NCBI RefSeq assembly: GCF_011397635.1
Contig: NC_064755.1
Coordinates: 20,009,282-20,073,281, forward strand
Source of the DNA: Epinephelus fuscoguttatus
Taxonomy: Eukaryota; Chordata; Actinopteri; Perciformes; Serranidae
DNA: 64,000 bases
Direction: 5' to 3'
Part shown: positions 1-12,639 of the stretch, one piece after another
Numbering within the stretch: position 1 is the first letter of the stretch
How the letters are laid out: every line of letters begins with the position of its first letter
The notes under the pieces: generated by a model
Databases searched by the model: none
Seen by the model: only the letters and a program-made list of their open reading frames with translations
Told to the model about the DNA's origin: nothing
Translations under genes and position numbers: made by a program

Positions 1-54
1 CAAATTTGTCTGAAAGACCAACATTATGAGTTCTTCTTTTTCTTTGTATTAAAG

Positions 55-2896
55 GCTCATCAACACCTTTGACTTTGAGGGTAATTTCAAAAACATGACA
101 CCCTCACGGCAGGGTGGTCATCAGGCTGCAGGCCTCTGTGTGGCTATCCTCTTTGGTGTGGGTGGAGGCATCCTTGTCGGTAAGGAATAACCACTGCGAC
201 CACCCGTCAGCCTGACCACATAATCAGAAATATACAGTATGTAAACAGCTGTGATATAACCGAGTTTGAATAAGATGGGTGTGTTTGCATGCAGTGGGTG
301 ACAAATTGTGTGCGTTGGGATAATGACTTTATTTGTATTCTTCTCAGGTTGCATCCTAAGATTACCTATCTGGGGAGATCCTGCAGATGACAATTGTTTT
401 GATGATGAGCCCTACTGGGAGGTGAGGGAGTTTGATTTACTACCATAAAGAGGTTTTTGCAGTTTGAAACAGGGATGTCAATATCAAAAATCAAAATTCA
501 GTCAGGAGTTCATTGCACAGAAATTCTGAAGTTGCCTAGAATAAACACCAGATATCATACGTTTCAATTATTTTTGTTCGAGTGGTGTTTTTCTAATATT
601 TGACAAATGCAGTTCCGTTAAAGGGCAGTTTTTTTAGGCAGTGAGTTTGGAGACACATCCTTTTTCAGTCACACTGAACCCTGATTGGTCGGCAGCACCA
701 ATCGGCTGCTGTGATTCAGACCTGCTGATTGGAGGCTTTTCAGTTTATCTGATCTGACTGGAAGAATTTCAATAATAAATAAAGAAAAACGCTTCCTCCC
801 AGCCCACTGCAGTGCAACAAGAAAGGATAAAAAATACATATTTAAAATTTCTTTCAAAACAATACAACCGTCCATCCATCTACTTCCATCCGCTTATCCG
901 GGGCCAGGTCGCAGGGGCAGCAGGCCAAGTCAAGCACCCCAGACACCCTCTCCCCAGCAACTCTTTCCAGCTCCTCCTGGGGGACCCCAAAGTGTTCCCA
1001 GGCCAGATGAAATATGTGATCCCTCCAGCATGTTCTGGGTCTGCCCCGGGGCCTCCTACCAGTGGGACTTGCCCGTACCACCTCAAACAGGAGGTGCCCA
1101 GGAGGCATCCTTACCAGATGCCCAAACCACTCAACTGACCCCTCTTGATGCAAAGGAGCAGCGGCTCTACCCCGAACTCCTTACCCTATCTCTAAGGCTG
1201 AGCCCAGCCACCCCATGGAGGAAACTCATTTCGGCCGCTTATATCACAATCTCATTCTTTCAGTCATTACCCAGAGCTCACGACCATAGATGAGGGTTGG
1301 GACGTATTGACCAGTGAATCAAAAGCTTCGCCTTCTGGCTCAGCTCCGTCTTCACCACGACAGTCCAGCATAGTGCCCACATCACTGTAGAAGCCTTACC
1401 AAACTGCTGATCCATCTCACGCTCCATTCTACCCTCATTCGTAAACAAGACTCCAAGATACTTGAGCTTCCTCGCTTGAGGCAGTAACTCTCTCCTAACC
1501 CAGAGGGGGCAATTCACCGGTTTCCGGCGGAGAACCATGGCCTCAGACTTGGAGGTGCTGACTCTCATGCCGACCGCTTCACACTCGCCTACAAAACACC
1601 CCAGTGCATGCTGGAGGTCACGGTGTGATGACGCCAACAGAACCACATCATATGCGAAAAGCAGAGATGCAATTCTAAGGTCCCCAAACTGGACTCCTTC
1701 CTCCTCCCGGCTGCACCTTAAGATCCTGTCCATGAACATCAAAAACATATTGTATATTGATATATACAATACAACTAAAACATATAAACACAGGAAAAAA
1801 GAAAAAAGCACAGTGCATCATAGTGCATTTAGAGAAAAAGTGCAGGTTTGAGTTCAGCACGACCGAGTCCAGTTCTGACACATTACAAGAGATGCGCAAA
1901 AATGCTTGAATGAACACACTTTAAATGTATCAATTCAAACTGCATTAGATTGTAACAAAGTTTACATAACACACCACTGATCACATTTTACTGTTTTGTG
2001 TTCCCTTATTTACCCTGAGGGTGTTTAATGTTAGTGATCATGCTACCATCATTTTTCCACCTCTATTTACTGAGAAACGGTTCATACGTTTCCATTTTAC
2101 GACACTGACGAGTTCTCATGACAGCACACATTCAGTTGCAGGTTGGTCATGTGGTTATTATTCTCCTCCTGAATCATTATGTTAAAACTGTATTTGTTCA
2201 CAGCTTCCTGATGAAGAGGAGGTGATCCCACCCATCCTTCACTACAACAACCACATGCACAACAAAGATATGTAAGTGCCCTTTTGCTTTGTCCGACAAC
2301 AGTGCTGTGGTCACGGAGTTGTGCTATTCTCACACCAAACAATCCATGCAGGTAGCATCACGTGTTGCATTCAGTGTCCTCTTGGTGGCAGCAGATCCAA
2401 ATGTGTGGAGACTGCATGTGACTCATTGTTATTCTTGCCCTTTGTTGGAGAAATCTATTCATAGTGTTCCATACAGTGTGTGTATGTATAATATACATAC
2501 AGCATGGCACTGGTATCACAGAGGTGTGCAGCGCCCTGTCACTGGACTATGAAATGCCGATGTGGCCCCTGCGCTCTGTGCTTCCACATGCAGGTCACCT
2601 GTGCTGTTTGTTGATGTGGGGTTTTCACCGCACAGTTCTGCATGTGCAGCTCTTCAGAGTGACCTTGACCTTCATGTTTACAGAGGAAATGAAAATGATG
2701 CTATTATAAAAGCTGAATTGTCAGTGTAATCTACCAGAGAGAGTGATACAGAGTATACATGGACATCTGCGGGCCATAGAGGAAAATATGACACTGTGAG
2801 CGACAACTTTTCTATGAAGTTTCATTGTTTTTGACACATTATGTAATGCTCTTTTTTTTCAGAGCGGAGTCAAATTTCACTGTGGAGCAGGCCTGA
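55..2896 (+). CDS. rhcg: Rh family ammonia transporter, C-type; 3' part of gene (last four exons)
   Basis: Rh glycoproteins are trimeric membrane channels for NH3/NH4+ (and probably CO2), used by fish gill and kidney for ammonia excretion. Exons seen: 55-179, 348-421, 2204-2271 and 2863-2896, all with AG/GT borders and matching phases; they encode the last 99 residues and the gene begins left of the window. The first exon starts [11 protein letters not shown] and carries the final membrane helix ([17 protein letters not shown]), running into [16 protein letters not shown] in the next exon, the signature found just before the cytoplasmic tail of RHCG/RHBG proteins. The tail is acidic and His/Asn-rich ([19 protein letters not shown]) and ends ESNFTVEQA. 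The donor of the third exon (2272) overlaps an in-frame ATG-TAA, so unspliced RNA would stop four bases past the donor. RHCG rather than RHBG is inferred from the tail and from neighbouring POLG/FANCI. Confidence 0.88.
860..1755 (-). mobile_element. LINE (non-LTR retrotransposon) fragment, 3' half of the reverse transcriptase ORF
   Basis: Reading the minus strand there is a reverse-transcriptase palm/thumb region ([21 protein letters not shown], then [11 protein letters not shown] and KLKYLGVLF). Further on comes the typical C-terminal block of fish LINEs ([41 protein letters not shown]). It sits antisense in the rhcg intron between 421 and 2204. The 3' end on the minus strand is near 860, at a GGATGG-rich tail. 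The copy is dead: the catalytic FADD box reads FAYD (about 1646-1657), and the two coding blocks are in different frames with a shortened middle. The 5' part is missing from about 1755. I do not assign the clade. Confidence 0.85.
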
Positions 2897-4255
2897 CTGT
2901 AGGCCTTAATCCTGATGGATCTCTGTCTATCAACCACACCCTGTTTGTTCCTTTTATTCTCCTGTTGGACAGAAATATTCATTTGACACAACGAATCTTC
3001 ACCAAGTTGTTTAGCCAAGAATCAAGTCTGAAATCTTTTTGTTTGTGTGAAGTCTTTTAAAAAAAAAAGTCTGCCTGTGAAATATGCTCTTCTCTGTTTT
3101 GCAGGATATGTATTTCAGTTTAAAATCACTTCATATACAGTCAAATATTGGCAGGAGTGTAGGTTTTGTTTCAGCGTTTAGAGGGACACATATGAAACGG
3201 GGAATCCAGGGGTCCTCTGCTCGGAAATTTCTCACATTCTGGTGATTTTTATGGACCAATTTGTGCCTTTTCTGCCTCAATTTTCCGTGTGTGTGTCTTT
3301 ATTTTTGTCAAAATAGACATCCTTTGCTACGTTCATGTCTTTCTAGAGGGAACAAATGCACAAGTTCTAAATACTGAGAGGCATGTGTTCAGTTTCAACA
3401 CTGAGAGGCAGGTACAACAAGATAAAGGCTCAGTACTGGACTTAAACTAACTTAAAGATGGCTATGAGAATATAACCATGGAAAATTTTACATATTGAAA
3501 ACCATACATTTGCTTCAGACCCTCTTGAGTGGCATTTGCACTGGATTTTCTGGAGGAGCTGTCACACATTTGTTTTTCCATTTTTTCTGTGTGTGTGACG
3601 TAACGGACCGTAGGTACGATTTTAAGAGAATATACAGACGATGTCAACTTCATGCTGTCACCTTCGTTTGTTATTGTGTTTATTTGCATCGCTGCTTTTC
3701 CTTAAAGACAGAACTTTAATAATTTTGTGCGTCTTCATAGAGAGGTTTTTACCTTGAGATCTAATGGGAGTTATGTATCGTGTTACTGATTATGGAATTT
3801 AAAAATAAGAACTGTGATATTTGTTTTGAGCTAAGTTGTACTGCGACGTAATGGATGCCTGGTAACAGTCTACTTTTACCCGCCCTCACTTGGCATTTAT
3901 AAGCACGTATATAACAAACACTTGATGAATAACTTTTAAGACAATATAATGTAAGCACCAAAAGGATTTTTTTAGAGTTGTGTTTTCCATGTTGTCATTT
4001 ATTATCTTTTTTTACTACACATTATTGTGTAATATAAATAATCATTAAATGTTTATGTACTGCTTATAAATGTCAAAAAGATGGATTAAAGTAAAGTGTT
4101 AACAGATATTTTTATGCATCCGAAAATGAATGATTTTGTCAAAAGCTGATGTTTGTATGTTTAGATGTTGCTATGTCAGACTGTATTTAAAAGTAAAGTT
4201 TGTTAATGGTAATGTAATTTTGAAAATTAATAAACGATTGTTAATACAGCATTGT
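2897..4255 (+). other. rhcg: rhcg 3' untranslated region
   Basis: The last exon continues past the TGA at 2894-2896 with no further reading frame of note. The first AATAAA with a plausible position is at 4229-4234, followed by AT-rich sequence, so the transcript probably ends near 4250. A dispersed repeat copy lies inside it (3160-3405). Confidence 0.55.
3160..3405 (+). repeat. Dispersed repeat family A, copy 1
   Basis: This stretch lines up with 27895-28165 (same strand) and 10728-10905 (opposite strand). Shared landmarks in order are GTAGGTTTTGT, a segment like CCAATTTGTgCcTTTTCTGC, a TCTTTAATT-like segment, and AGTTCTAAATAtTgAG near the end. It lies in the rhcg 3' untranslated region. Family not identified; no coding capacity. 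Confidence 0.7.
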
Positions 4256-6316
4256 AACTGCATGATATATGTTGTTCCCACTTTATTTGAATTTTAAAAA
4301 TTAAGTAGGCTTATTTTTTTGTTGTAATTAAATACCGTAAACTACTTTAAGAGATCAACTTTATAAAAAATAGTGGATTAAAAAAATCAAGATTTACCGA
4401 TAAAAAGAGGAGGAGATGAGTTGTTTCCGTCATTTAAGATCCCCTCAGCGTGCCCTGCGTAGTGGAGTCAGACTGAGGGCAAAGGTCACACCCTTATTGC
4501 TCTCTTGGGACACTGTGGTGACCAAAAATAAATGGCAGACCAGTCCCATTGTCATGACCTCGGGTCAAAGAGGAGCTAAAGGACAAGGTCACTGCCAGGC
4601 TGCACACATATGCTGGAGTCCATCAGTTTGAATTGATTAATAGAGAGGATTCCTGTGGATTCATACACTGAGTGTTGCTGTTATTGTTTTGCGCATTGAT
4701 CGGTAGAAATACGGAGGATTAGATTAATCAAAGATAAATAGTCTTTTAGTGAATGAACCATGGTGTATAGTGTCTTTTCAGCCTTCCTGTCCATCATTTT
4801 TTAATGATGGCTGTAATTTCCACGTGCTCTGTCCTATGTCCACCTGGCCGCCGTGTTTCATTGATCCAAGGCAGGCAGCAGCTCATGGCGGGAGCGTGTA
4901 TGATTCCCACACATGAGTAGCAGAGAGGAATCCATGGCCTCGTCCAGTCTCCTCGCTAACAAAGGCAGGCTTAGTGCTGTTTTCTTTTGTCATCAGTAAC
5001 GTGTTTGAGTAAAGGAGGTAATGGTGCCACAAGTGCTCCAATTAAACGAGATGCAGCCCTGCTGGGAAGAAAGGCTCCCCCATTGCCCCCGATACCCCCC
5101 AAATACATACACACACACAAACCAGGCCTCTTCTCATCCTACCCCCATGCAGTTCCCGCCCCAACTCTGCTCATGTTTATTCATCAGCCACTTACAGGGC
5201 AAATGCAGGGGCCTGTTAAAACTAAATCAGACTTATTTATAAATGATGCCAGGCCTTCCCCTGTGAGGCCGAGCGCACCGAGCCTTATGGCTTCGTGACA
5301 GCCATGTTTGATGTTCACCCTCTTTTGGACAGACACTGACCACAGATGTGACTTCCTCAGGGGGAAAACACAAACTGTACAGGGATAGCAGGGGAGCAGA
5401 GGGGGGGACCGAGAGGCCACAGAGAAGGTGAGATGGAAAAACTCTAGGAGGCAAGGGGGCATGAAAAGGGGGAGGGACAGACAGAGAGAGTGAGGCCTCA
5501 CTTTCATTGCTGATGACTGACTGCCTGCCATCCGGGCTCAATCATGATCTTTGATTGACAGGTCCCGGGGAAGGAGAGGGTGGGAAAGAGGGTGCGGGAC
5601 GGGAGCTTAGAATGGGAGCTGCACAAAACACACTCCCATACAGGGGGCCACGGAGACGCTCATTAATGATAAAGAACATACCAGGAAAAGCATGTTTTCT
5701 CTGCATGCCAGCGATGTTGTTTGTAGGTTGAGATTAGTTTGTAATCTTCTATACGTGGTGATGTAAAATGCACAGAACACTACAGGGCTAAGTACAACGT
5801 GGGAGGTCGTTTTTAGAGCACCTGCATGTGGCTATTTGGCTTTTTTGTTTTCTTATTTTTCGCCATTCTTTTAAGAAAACAACGTAATATGCCTAATGGT
5901 GATTATGTTGCCAGCGTATTCATCTGATTGTTGTCCAGTTTACGTATACGTGTCAGTCACTCTGTAGTAAAACTCAGCTGAATTCGCTTTATAGTTACGA
6001 GGATCTGCAGCGGTTAGGGAAGCATTCAGGGATCCATGTTAACTCCCTTATAAAGAGGGCAGTAAAAGCCCCTATTGAAAGAAACCACAAGTCCATAGAA
6101 CTGGTCATAAACTATTCAAGCCCTTACTCTTTTCTCTCTTTACTTAATCTGCTCATGTTTTGTGCAGCTTCAGTGTCCCCTAAAGGTTACTTCTCAGCAG
6201 GTGCTTCTGACTTCCAAAACCTCTTTGACCATTTGGATCTGGACTGTCTTTTTGATGTCCAATACTGGCACTCATTGAGCGCTATCATTTCCCAACGCCA
6301 GTCCTATGCTCGTCAC
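4256..6316. other. Intergenic, no gene recognised
   Basis: No exon with splice signals and no protein similarity recognised on either strand. The stretch 5160-5300 (mixed composition with TTTATTCATCAG, AATCAGACTTATTTAT and similar AT-rich motifs) looks less random than its surroundings and could be a conserved regulatory element, but nothing in a single sequence proves this. Confidence 0.4.
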
Positions 6317-7969
6317 CAGTGCTGGAAAGTAATCAATCTCATTTAATCAAATTCTGAGGTACTTGTATTTACATACTTTCAGAGGGGATTTTATTTGACA
6401 GATATACCTGCAGCTTTACATAAAAAACACATGATTAGCTTATAAAATACAATGTGTTGGCTCCCAGCTTTTTTGTCTTGTGGCCCTTTATGAAAAAGCA
6501 GTGTCAGGGCCCCTCCTCATGTTTCAGATGTCTATGAGCAGTTCCACCAGAGTGAATTCACTTCTAAACTTTTCAGATCATTTCTACTACATACTTCTTG
6601 CAGGCCTAAACAGGGGAAATTTACAATGACTTTACAAATAAACAGCAAAGATTAGAGAAAACTAGAAAAAGATTAAAACAAATTTGGGTGGCAAAGCATT
6701 GTTTTTTCTTTCTTAACCTTTTAATCATTGAAATGTATTTTGTAATCCACTCAGCGTTGGACAATAAATGCTTTTACACTTTACTTAAGAACAAATTTAA
6801 GGTATTTGTATTTCACTTTAAGGAAGCCAAGAACAGTTGTGCTTACAATTATTATCTTTAATGCTGTTATCTCAAGATCAAATGTTAATTATTTTGTTAT
6901 CTCGAGATGACAAAGCTCGTTTTCTTGGTTAATTTATGTAAATTTTAGAGAAAACAAAAGGCTGATTTCTCTAGATAACAAGATGAATTATCACATGAAT
7001 ACAACTTTGTTTTCTTCAGATCATGGGATAACTATGGAGAACTAAAAAATATCTGGCATATTTGGTCACACCTGATTTCAGCCTCCGAAATCACTCACGC
7101 CTGCCCTCCAACAATTTCCAGTGATTCACACTGACACCTTAGAAATACAGCTGTGTTTCAAAGAAACATCTCATCCATCTCCATCATGTTTTATTTTTGT
7201 GGTAAAACAATTCTTAAAATTGATATGAAGTATATGCTTATTCTACATAAACTATAAAGACTATAAATAAACTATATAAAAAAAACTATTCAGTTAAATG
7301 ATTATTTCTCATTTTCTTTGGTATTTTTGTCACATACAGATTCGCAGTGATGATTGTTGGGTAATTTGTATGTTGATGTTGTCCAGTGTCAAGTCTGCCT
7401 TTGATCATGTGACACGTGACACAGCTATATGATGTATGGTAGCTGCTGGTTTAGGCTGACAAGCTGAGCATATCACCAAGCCGAGCGAGCAGTCATGCCT
7501 TTCAATCATAGAAAAAACACAGCTAGTGCTTCATGAGTATAGTGTGCACGAGGGCCCTTCATACTAGCATGCATTATAGGGGCCCGTCGCAACTACCTTT
7601 TGCTACTGAGTAAGAAAATGACCTTTTGTTTTCTCATGATAAAGGGTTGTGAAGAGAAAATACAATTTGTTTAAAATCATTATTAAAAATAATCATAGCA
7701 AGTATAGCCATTCTTGGCTTCCATAATATAGTATAGTATAATATACCACTACATTTCAGAATGAACCATTGTGCTTTTTACCCACTGCATATATTTAACA
7801 GCTTTAGTCACTTTACAGGTTAACATTTTTCATGTAGAAGACACTTTATGTGTATTTGCAGGTAATACTTGTGTGTTTTTAGAAACATTTTGAATGCAGG
7901 ACTTTCACTTGGAGTATTTTTTCTGTACTTTTACTTAAGTAAAGGCACTGAATACTTTCTCCATCACTG
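6317..7969. mobile_element. Non-autonomous DNA transposon (common fish MITE type) split by a second foldback element
   Basis: The ends are inverted: CAGTGCTGGAAAGTAA at the left and a segment ending TACTTTCTCCATCACTG at the right. Interior hallmarks are ACTACATTTCAGA, CAGCTTTAGTCACTTTACAG, ACATTTTGAATGCAGGAC and TTTTACTTAAGTAAAGG, which I recognise from a very common teleost MITE. A further fish repeat fragment (about 6455-6655) and the foldback element at 6822-7723 interrupt it. Confidence 0.65.
6822..7723. mobile_element. Foldback element nested in the MITE
   Basis: The left end (AGGAAGCCAAGAACAGTTG, then ATTATTATCTTTAATG) is the inverted counterpart of the right end (ATCATTATTAAAAATAATC, then CATTCTTGGCTTCC). 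The interior has repeated TATCTCGAGAT/TTTTCTC-type motifs seen in fish foldback repeats. It has no coding capacity. The flanking sequences on both sides belong to the outer MITE, so this insertion is the younger event. Confidence 0.6.
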
Positions 7970-8037
7970 GACCCACTGGAAGGAACCAACCCCTGAGGTG
8001 GCAGCCACTGAGCTTAACACTTAGTTGTAGGTTATGC

Positions 8038-8706
8038 CTCTATAAAGTAGTTAAAATCAGCTTTGTCTTTATACCAACTCCACCAGCAACATGCTGCTCT
8101 CACACCAGTGCTCTAGTATTAATAGTCCAATGTCTTATCAGTGACAGAGGGCACTTTTTTGCAGCACCAGACCATACATTTTTTATAAAAATTAAGTACA
8201 TTTTGCTGATAATACTTTGTAGAAAAAGTGTTATTTAAAGGGACAGTTCACCCCAAAATCAAAACTGCATATGTGTTCCTCTTACATGTAGAGGTAGTTA
8301 TCAATCTAGATTGTTTTGGTATGAGCTGCAGAGTGCTGGAGATATCAGCCGTAGAGATGTGTGTCTTATCTCCAGTATACTGAAACTAGATGGCACTTGG
8401 TTTGTGGTGCTCAAAGTGCCAAAAGAATACATTTAAAAGGCTCAACAGCAACGTCTCTTTCCAGAAATTATGACCCGGTTACTTGAGATAATCCACAGAC
8501 CTTGTTGTGAGCAGTTTCATGTAGGAACTATTTCTTTCTACTGAACTACACCCACCTACCATATCACTGCGCAGAAGGAACTGTGCATCTACACATGAAT
8601 GAGAGGCTCGTCCTAGTGACAGTGTTAGTTATGTGTGCTTTTGGATGACGGACTTTTACTTGTAGTTGAGTGTGTACAATTTGAGTACTTCTTCCACCAC
8701 TGTCCA
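8038..8706 (+). mobile_element. Second MITE copy carrying half of a foldback repeat (family B, copy 1)
   Basis: The outer sequence reads ATAAAGTAGTTAAAATCAGC, later TTAAGTACATTTTGCTGATA, and resumes at about 8645 with GACTTTTACTTGTAGTTGAG to end TTCTTCCACCACTG, again the fish MITE. Between about 8238 and 8640 is an insert starting AAAGGGACAGTTCACCCC. Its sequence matches 62691-62969 and the arm after 63208 (CTTTCTACTGAACTACACCC). Only one arm of that inverted-repeat element is present here. Confidence 0.65.
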
Positions 8707-11700
8707 TCACTTGTCTCCTTCTGTTTGCAACCTGCTGATGAACCTCCCAGCTCAGGCCTCCCCAGGTATCCCCAGGCCTCCCCACGCCACTAACTGTCCA
8801 CAGAGGCTGCTTAAGTGTCCCTATCGGACCACAGTGGAGAGGAACAGCAGATTAACCATGATCCTATCCGCTCACCGCTAGCCCCTTCATACGCTCCGTT
8901 ACACCAGCATTTAAAAGGAAGGGGGGTGTGGGGGGACGCCATTCAGTCCCCTGATATGAATCCCAGACGAAGGGACAAGAACAGAGCTTTCAGCCCCGTT
9001 TCACAGAAAAGACCCCTTTCTGGCACCCTCTAATTCTGGTTGCTACGGGCTCCTGGGTTCAATGGTGGACTCCCGTTGTGAGGGGACAAAGCCTCTCAGT
9101 CATCCGGCGATGGTTGCTAGGGGAGGCAGAATGTATGGGGAGGGACGGGCTGCCGTTGTCCCAGACGAAATGTCTCTCTTAAGGCGGCCGGGATCTGGTG
9201 ATTGACAGGTGGCTACACGCTCCACTGCGGATCACCCGGGAGGTCTGGGGGGCCTTATATCTGTGACCGTGTGTGTGTGTTTATGTGTGTGTGTCGATGG
9301 CAGGCTATGTTAGTTGGCAGAGTGAACAAGGGGGGTTGGGGGTATATAATGTAGAAGGTTTATGCTGCTATGAAAGTGGCACCGATTATTACCTGCAGAG
9401 GGAGCTGCTTCTGCTTCAAATAGGAGCTCAATCACCCTGTAATAATCCACTGTGCTGGTGTCTTCACCTGTGAGCCAGCATGGCAGTGGTGGTAAAAGCT
9501 CCTCGGACGATGTAAAAAAAAATGTCCTGTTGTGAGTAAAAACCCTGCATTCAAACTCATTTTAAAGCCCCCTTCCAGTCCAAAATATATTTTTGTTTTT
9601 GTTACTTTGTTTCAGTGTTTGAGCTTCACCATGCAGAATGATTTAATGAGCAGAGTTTAATACTTGCAGGCTGTTTTCTTATTCAGCTGCTAAAGGGAGG
9701 AAGTTTCTCTTCGCTAAATTTTAATCTCAGTTTAAGGCATTTAGGTACGAGCAGGATTTGTGACATCACAGAACTAGTTTTGATTCTAGTCAAGGTCCGG
9801 TAAACAGGCAATTGAACTTTTTTAGTGGGAGAACCTCAGGCATAAATTATAACTTTAGGCACAATGCTGTTAATGCCGCATCTACTTGGAATTGGAGATG
9901 GTAGACAGCAAATCAGATATCACTTTAGTGGACGAGAGCAAGACGGTAAAATTAAGAGAGGTCAGCAGAGAATACTAGCAACCACGATGGTAGATGGCAC
10001 TGCCATTCAAAGTTGAAATATTCAAACTTTTTGCCGTCCTCTGCAACAGAATTTAAAATCCGATGTTGTGCAGCTCCTTCACACAAGGCAAAAAGGCGGG
10101 AGTTCTGGACAACTGGGCATGAGTTACATAAAATAATAAAGACAAAATAACTATTTAATGCATTATATTCTATTTCTTTATAAACAATACAATGATGATT
10201 TTGTTTTATTATCCTGTCATTCCTTCAGACTGTTTATTTTTCAGTGCTGTCCAGAAGGTGTTTTCCATCTACCATCTGCCTGATTCTCTGTGAAATCTTT
10301 GGACACATCTGGAGGGATCTTAAGTTAAACATACAGAGACAGACTATTATCAGCAAAATGTAAGCTACTCAAGTATCAAAAGTAAAAGTAAAGTAAACAT
10401 ATCTGAAAAACGATTGGGGGTCTCAAGCAGACACTTTTTTTGTTGTAAAGAGTCACAAGCCCTGTCCTAACCCAGTGTTCCTGCAAATGCCTACATTCAC
10501 ACATAAAAATTGTACAATATACTAGATACAGAAGTTGAATACAGACTTTGCTGGGCATTTCGAAATTATAAATGAATATCAGTAATAAATAAATAGATAG
10601 AAAATGAGCACTGAATTATAAAAGAAAAAACAGGACCATACTCAAATGTGTGTAAAAACAGTTAAAGAGCGTAGTAATATGTCGTACATGGTTAGTGTGA
10701 ATCTCATGTACACTGCATCATGGGCATAGATTTCGGATGGGACGCAGGGCACACACCTCCCTCAATATTTAGAACATGTGCATTTGTATTTGTGGCAAAA
10801 TTAAAGAAATGTACACCACAAATTGATGCAAAAAAGGCACAAAATGGTGCATAAATCAGAATACAGCAAAATTAAGTGATGCTCCAAACCCCATGTTTTA
10901 TATGTGCATCCCATGTTGAGATGAAATACACACCCTTGAGCTGTATGTTGCCTTGTGTATGTATGTACACACAATATACACAGTAATGTATGTACAAGCA
11001 GCCCTACAACCAGACTAAATTTCACAGTTGTGGTTGTGGCTTGAAGATGCAAGCAGACAATAAACATTACTGAATGAATGGAGACTAACAGAGATGCACA
11101 ATTGGTCTTAGTTTAGGTAAAACTAAATAAGCCTCACTGCCAGACATAAATACAAAAGCTCTTGTGGAGGTGAGACAGAGACAGCATATTGTTAATTAAA
11201 GGGGTAAATTAAGATTATGTTTATCTGCATCAAAAGGATTAGCGATGTTCAGTCTCTCCTCAGCATGGGAACCATCACTCCGCCCGTTCCTAGACACCAG
11301 CGGTCCCTGTTTCCCCCTCCAGGGCCACGGAGGTGAGTGGGAACAGACAGGGTAGGATGTGGGGATCTAAAGGGGTTCACACACGACACTGTCTCCCCTC
11401 AGATAGATGTCTGGGACTGTCTAGGTTCTGCACTCCCAGACAGGGAGCCCTTCCACCCGTCAGATGCTGCCCACGCCCATCCCCATCCGCCATCCCCATC
11501 CCCCTTCCCCTTGACCTTGACTCTCTGTCACCGTGGCCCTCCAGACAGTCTGGGGTCAAAGGCTAACACAGCAGCCACACATCAGACACGGTTCAAGTCC
11601 CCTGTGTCCATATGAATGCTGAATGGTAAATCACCCTAAAATCAGCCTGTTGGAATGTGGCTTTGAATTCCTGCAGAGATGGACCCAAAGACCTCGGAGG

Positions 11701-12602
11701 GGCCGTTAGAAATTATTGTGACAAGATATGAAGACCATGAAAATGGCTGATTAGATTTTATTGCTGTCTCGTCCTGCAGGAGCATGGATTGAAATTAAAG
11801 GAAATAATACTTGCAGCCAAAATACATTAACATTTTAACAGTGGTTCACAGTGCGCGTCTCTATTATTCTACTCGTGAAGAGAATCAGCTTTAAGCCGCA
11901 GTAAGTACCATTTCCCAGCAGCCATGCTACATTTTACCTTTCACCTTTGACTGCTGACTCACATCATCGTCAGCCAATCACGGCCGAGCCAACCAGCATG
12001 TCATGACAGATTTGTGAGAGAAGGGAAGGGCTGCATCCTCACGTGGCTGTTTGAAAAATGCCAACCCACACAGTGTGAAGCTCTGATGAGCTGCTGGTGT
12101 GAGCATGCGCACGGTGCTGATTGTGCTCAACATGGGCTCATCTCTCTTTCTCTCTCACATACTGTCACTCTCTTCACTCCCTCCTGTCTTCAAACCCCTT
12201 TTTTTCCTTCTTGACTCAGTAGACACGCATATCTGTTTTTGTCATCAAAACAAATACGCTTTTTGTCTAATCGAGATCCTCCCACATTCTCCCTCTGCTC
12301 ACATGTACATTTGTAACACAGCTCATTTCTCTGGGAGACATTTTACTTTCTAACAAGACAATTTATAAAGTGTTTCCTCTGACTGTCTGGATGTAAACCA
12401 CAGTGTGGGGAGAGGAATGCAAAACCACAGGACAGCACAGGACAAAGCCAGAGGGTTTATCTCACATTGAATGTTGTGTCCACATGGACAGTGATGTGCA
12501 GACGTGCAAACATGAGCACAGTGACAAAAAAGGACATAAAGAATCACACACGCACAAAGATTCATCTCCTCGCTCACACACTCAGGAGGGTTAGTTTTAT
12601 AC
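8707..12602. other. Intergenic, no gene; repeat fragments
   Basis: I found no exon. 9563-9800 resembles a common fish interspersed repeat (CCCTTCCAGTCCAAAATAT near the start, TTTGTGACATCACAGAAC further on; here the run is GATTTGTGACATCACAG). 10365-10395 is a scrap of the MITE described at 6.3 kb (AAAAGTAAAAGTAAAGTAAA). A short GT-rich tract lies at 9270-9294. 11230-11600 is GC-rich with repeated CCCCATCC units. Confidence 0.4.
10728..10905 (-). repeat. Dispersed repeat family A, copy 2 (inverted)
   Basis: Read on the minus strand it matches 3160-3405 and 27895-28165: the order CACCATTTTGTGCCTTTTTTGC, a TTTGTGGTGTACATTTCTTTAATTTT segment and CATGTTCTAAATATTGAGG is preserved. No coding capacity. 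Confidence 0.65.

Positions 12603-12635
<33 letters not shown>
12603..12635. repeat. (CA)n microsatellite
   Basis: Uninterrupted CA dinucleotide run of about 15 units. Confidence 0.95.
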
Positions 12636-12636
<1 letters not shown>

Positions 12637-12639
12637 AGA

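Noticed and set aside
854-1153. Open frame on the minus strand with a long protein-like sequence
   Set aside because: It is the C-terminal part of a LINE reverse transcriptase, not a host gene.
11333-11615. Overlapping open frames in both plus-strand frames
   Set aside because: GC-rich CCCCATCC-type repeats keep several frames open at once; no splice context.
12606-12634. Regular repeats as a possible CRISPR-like array
   Set aside because: Simple CA microsatellite in a vertebrate genome; no spacer structure.
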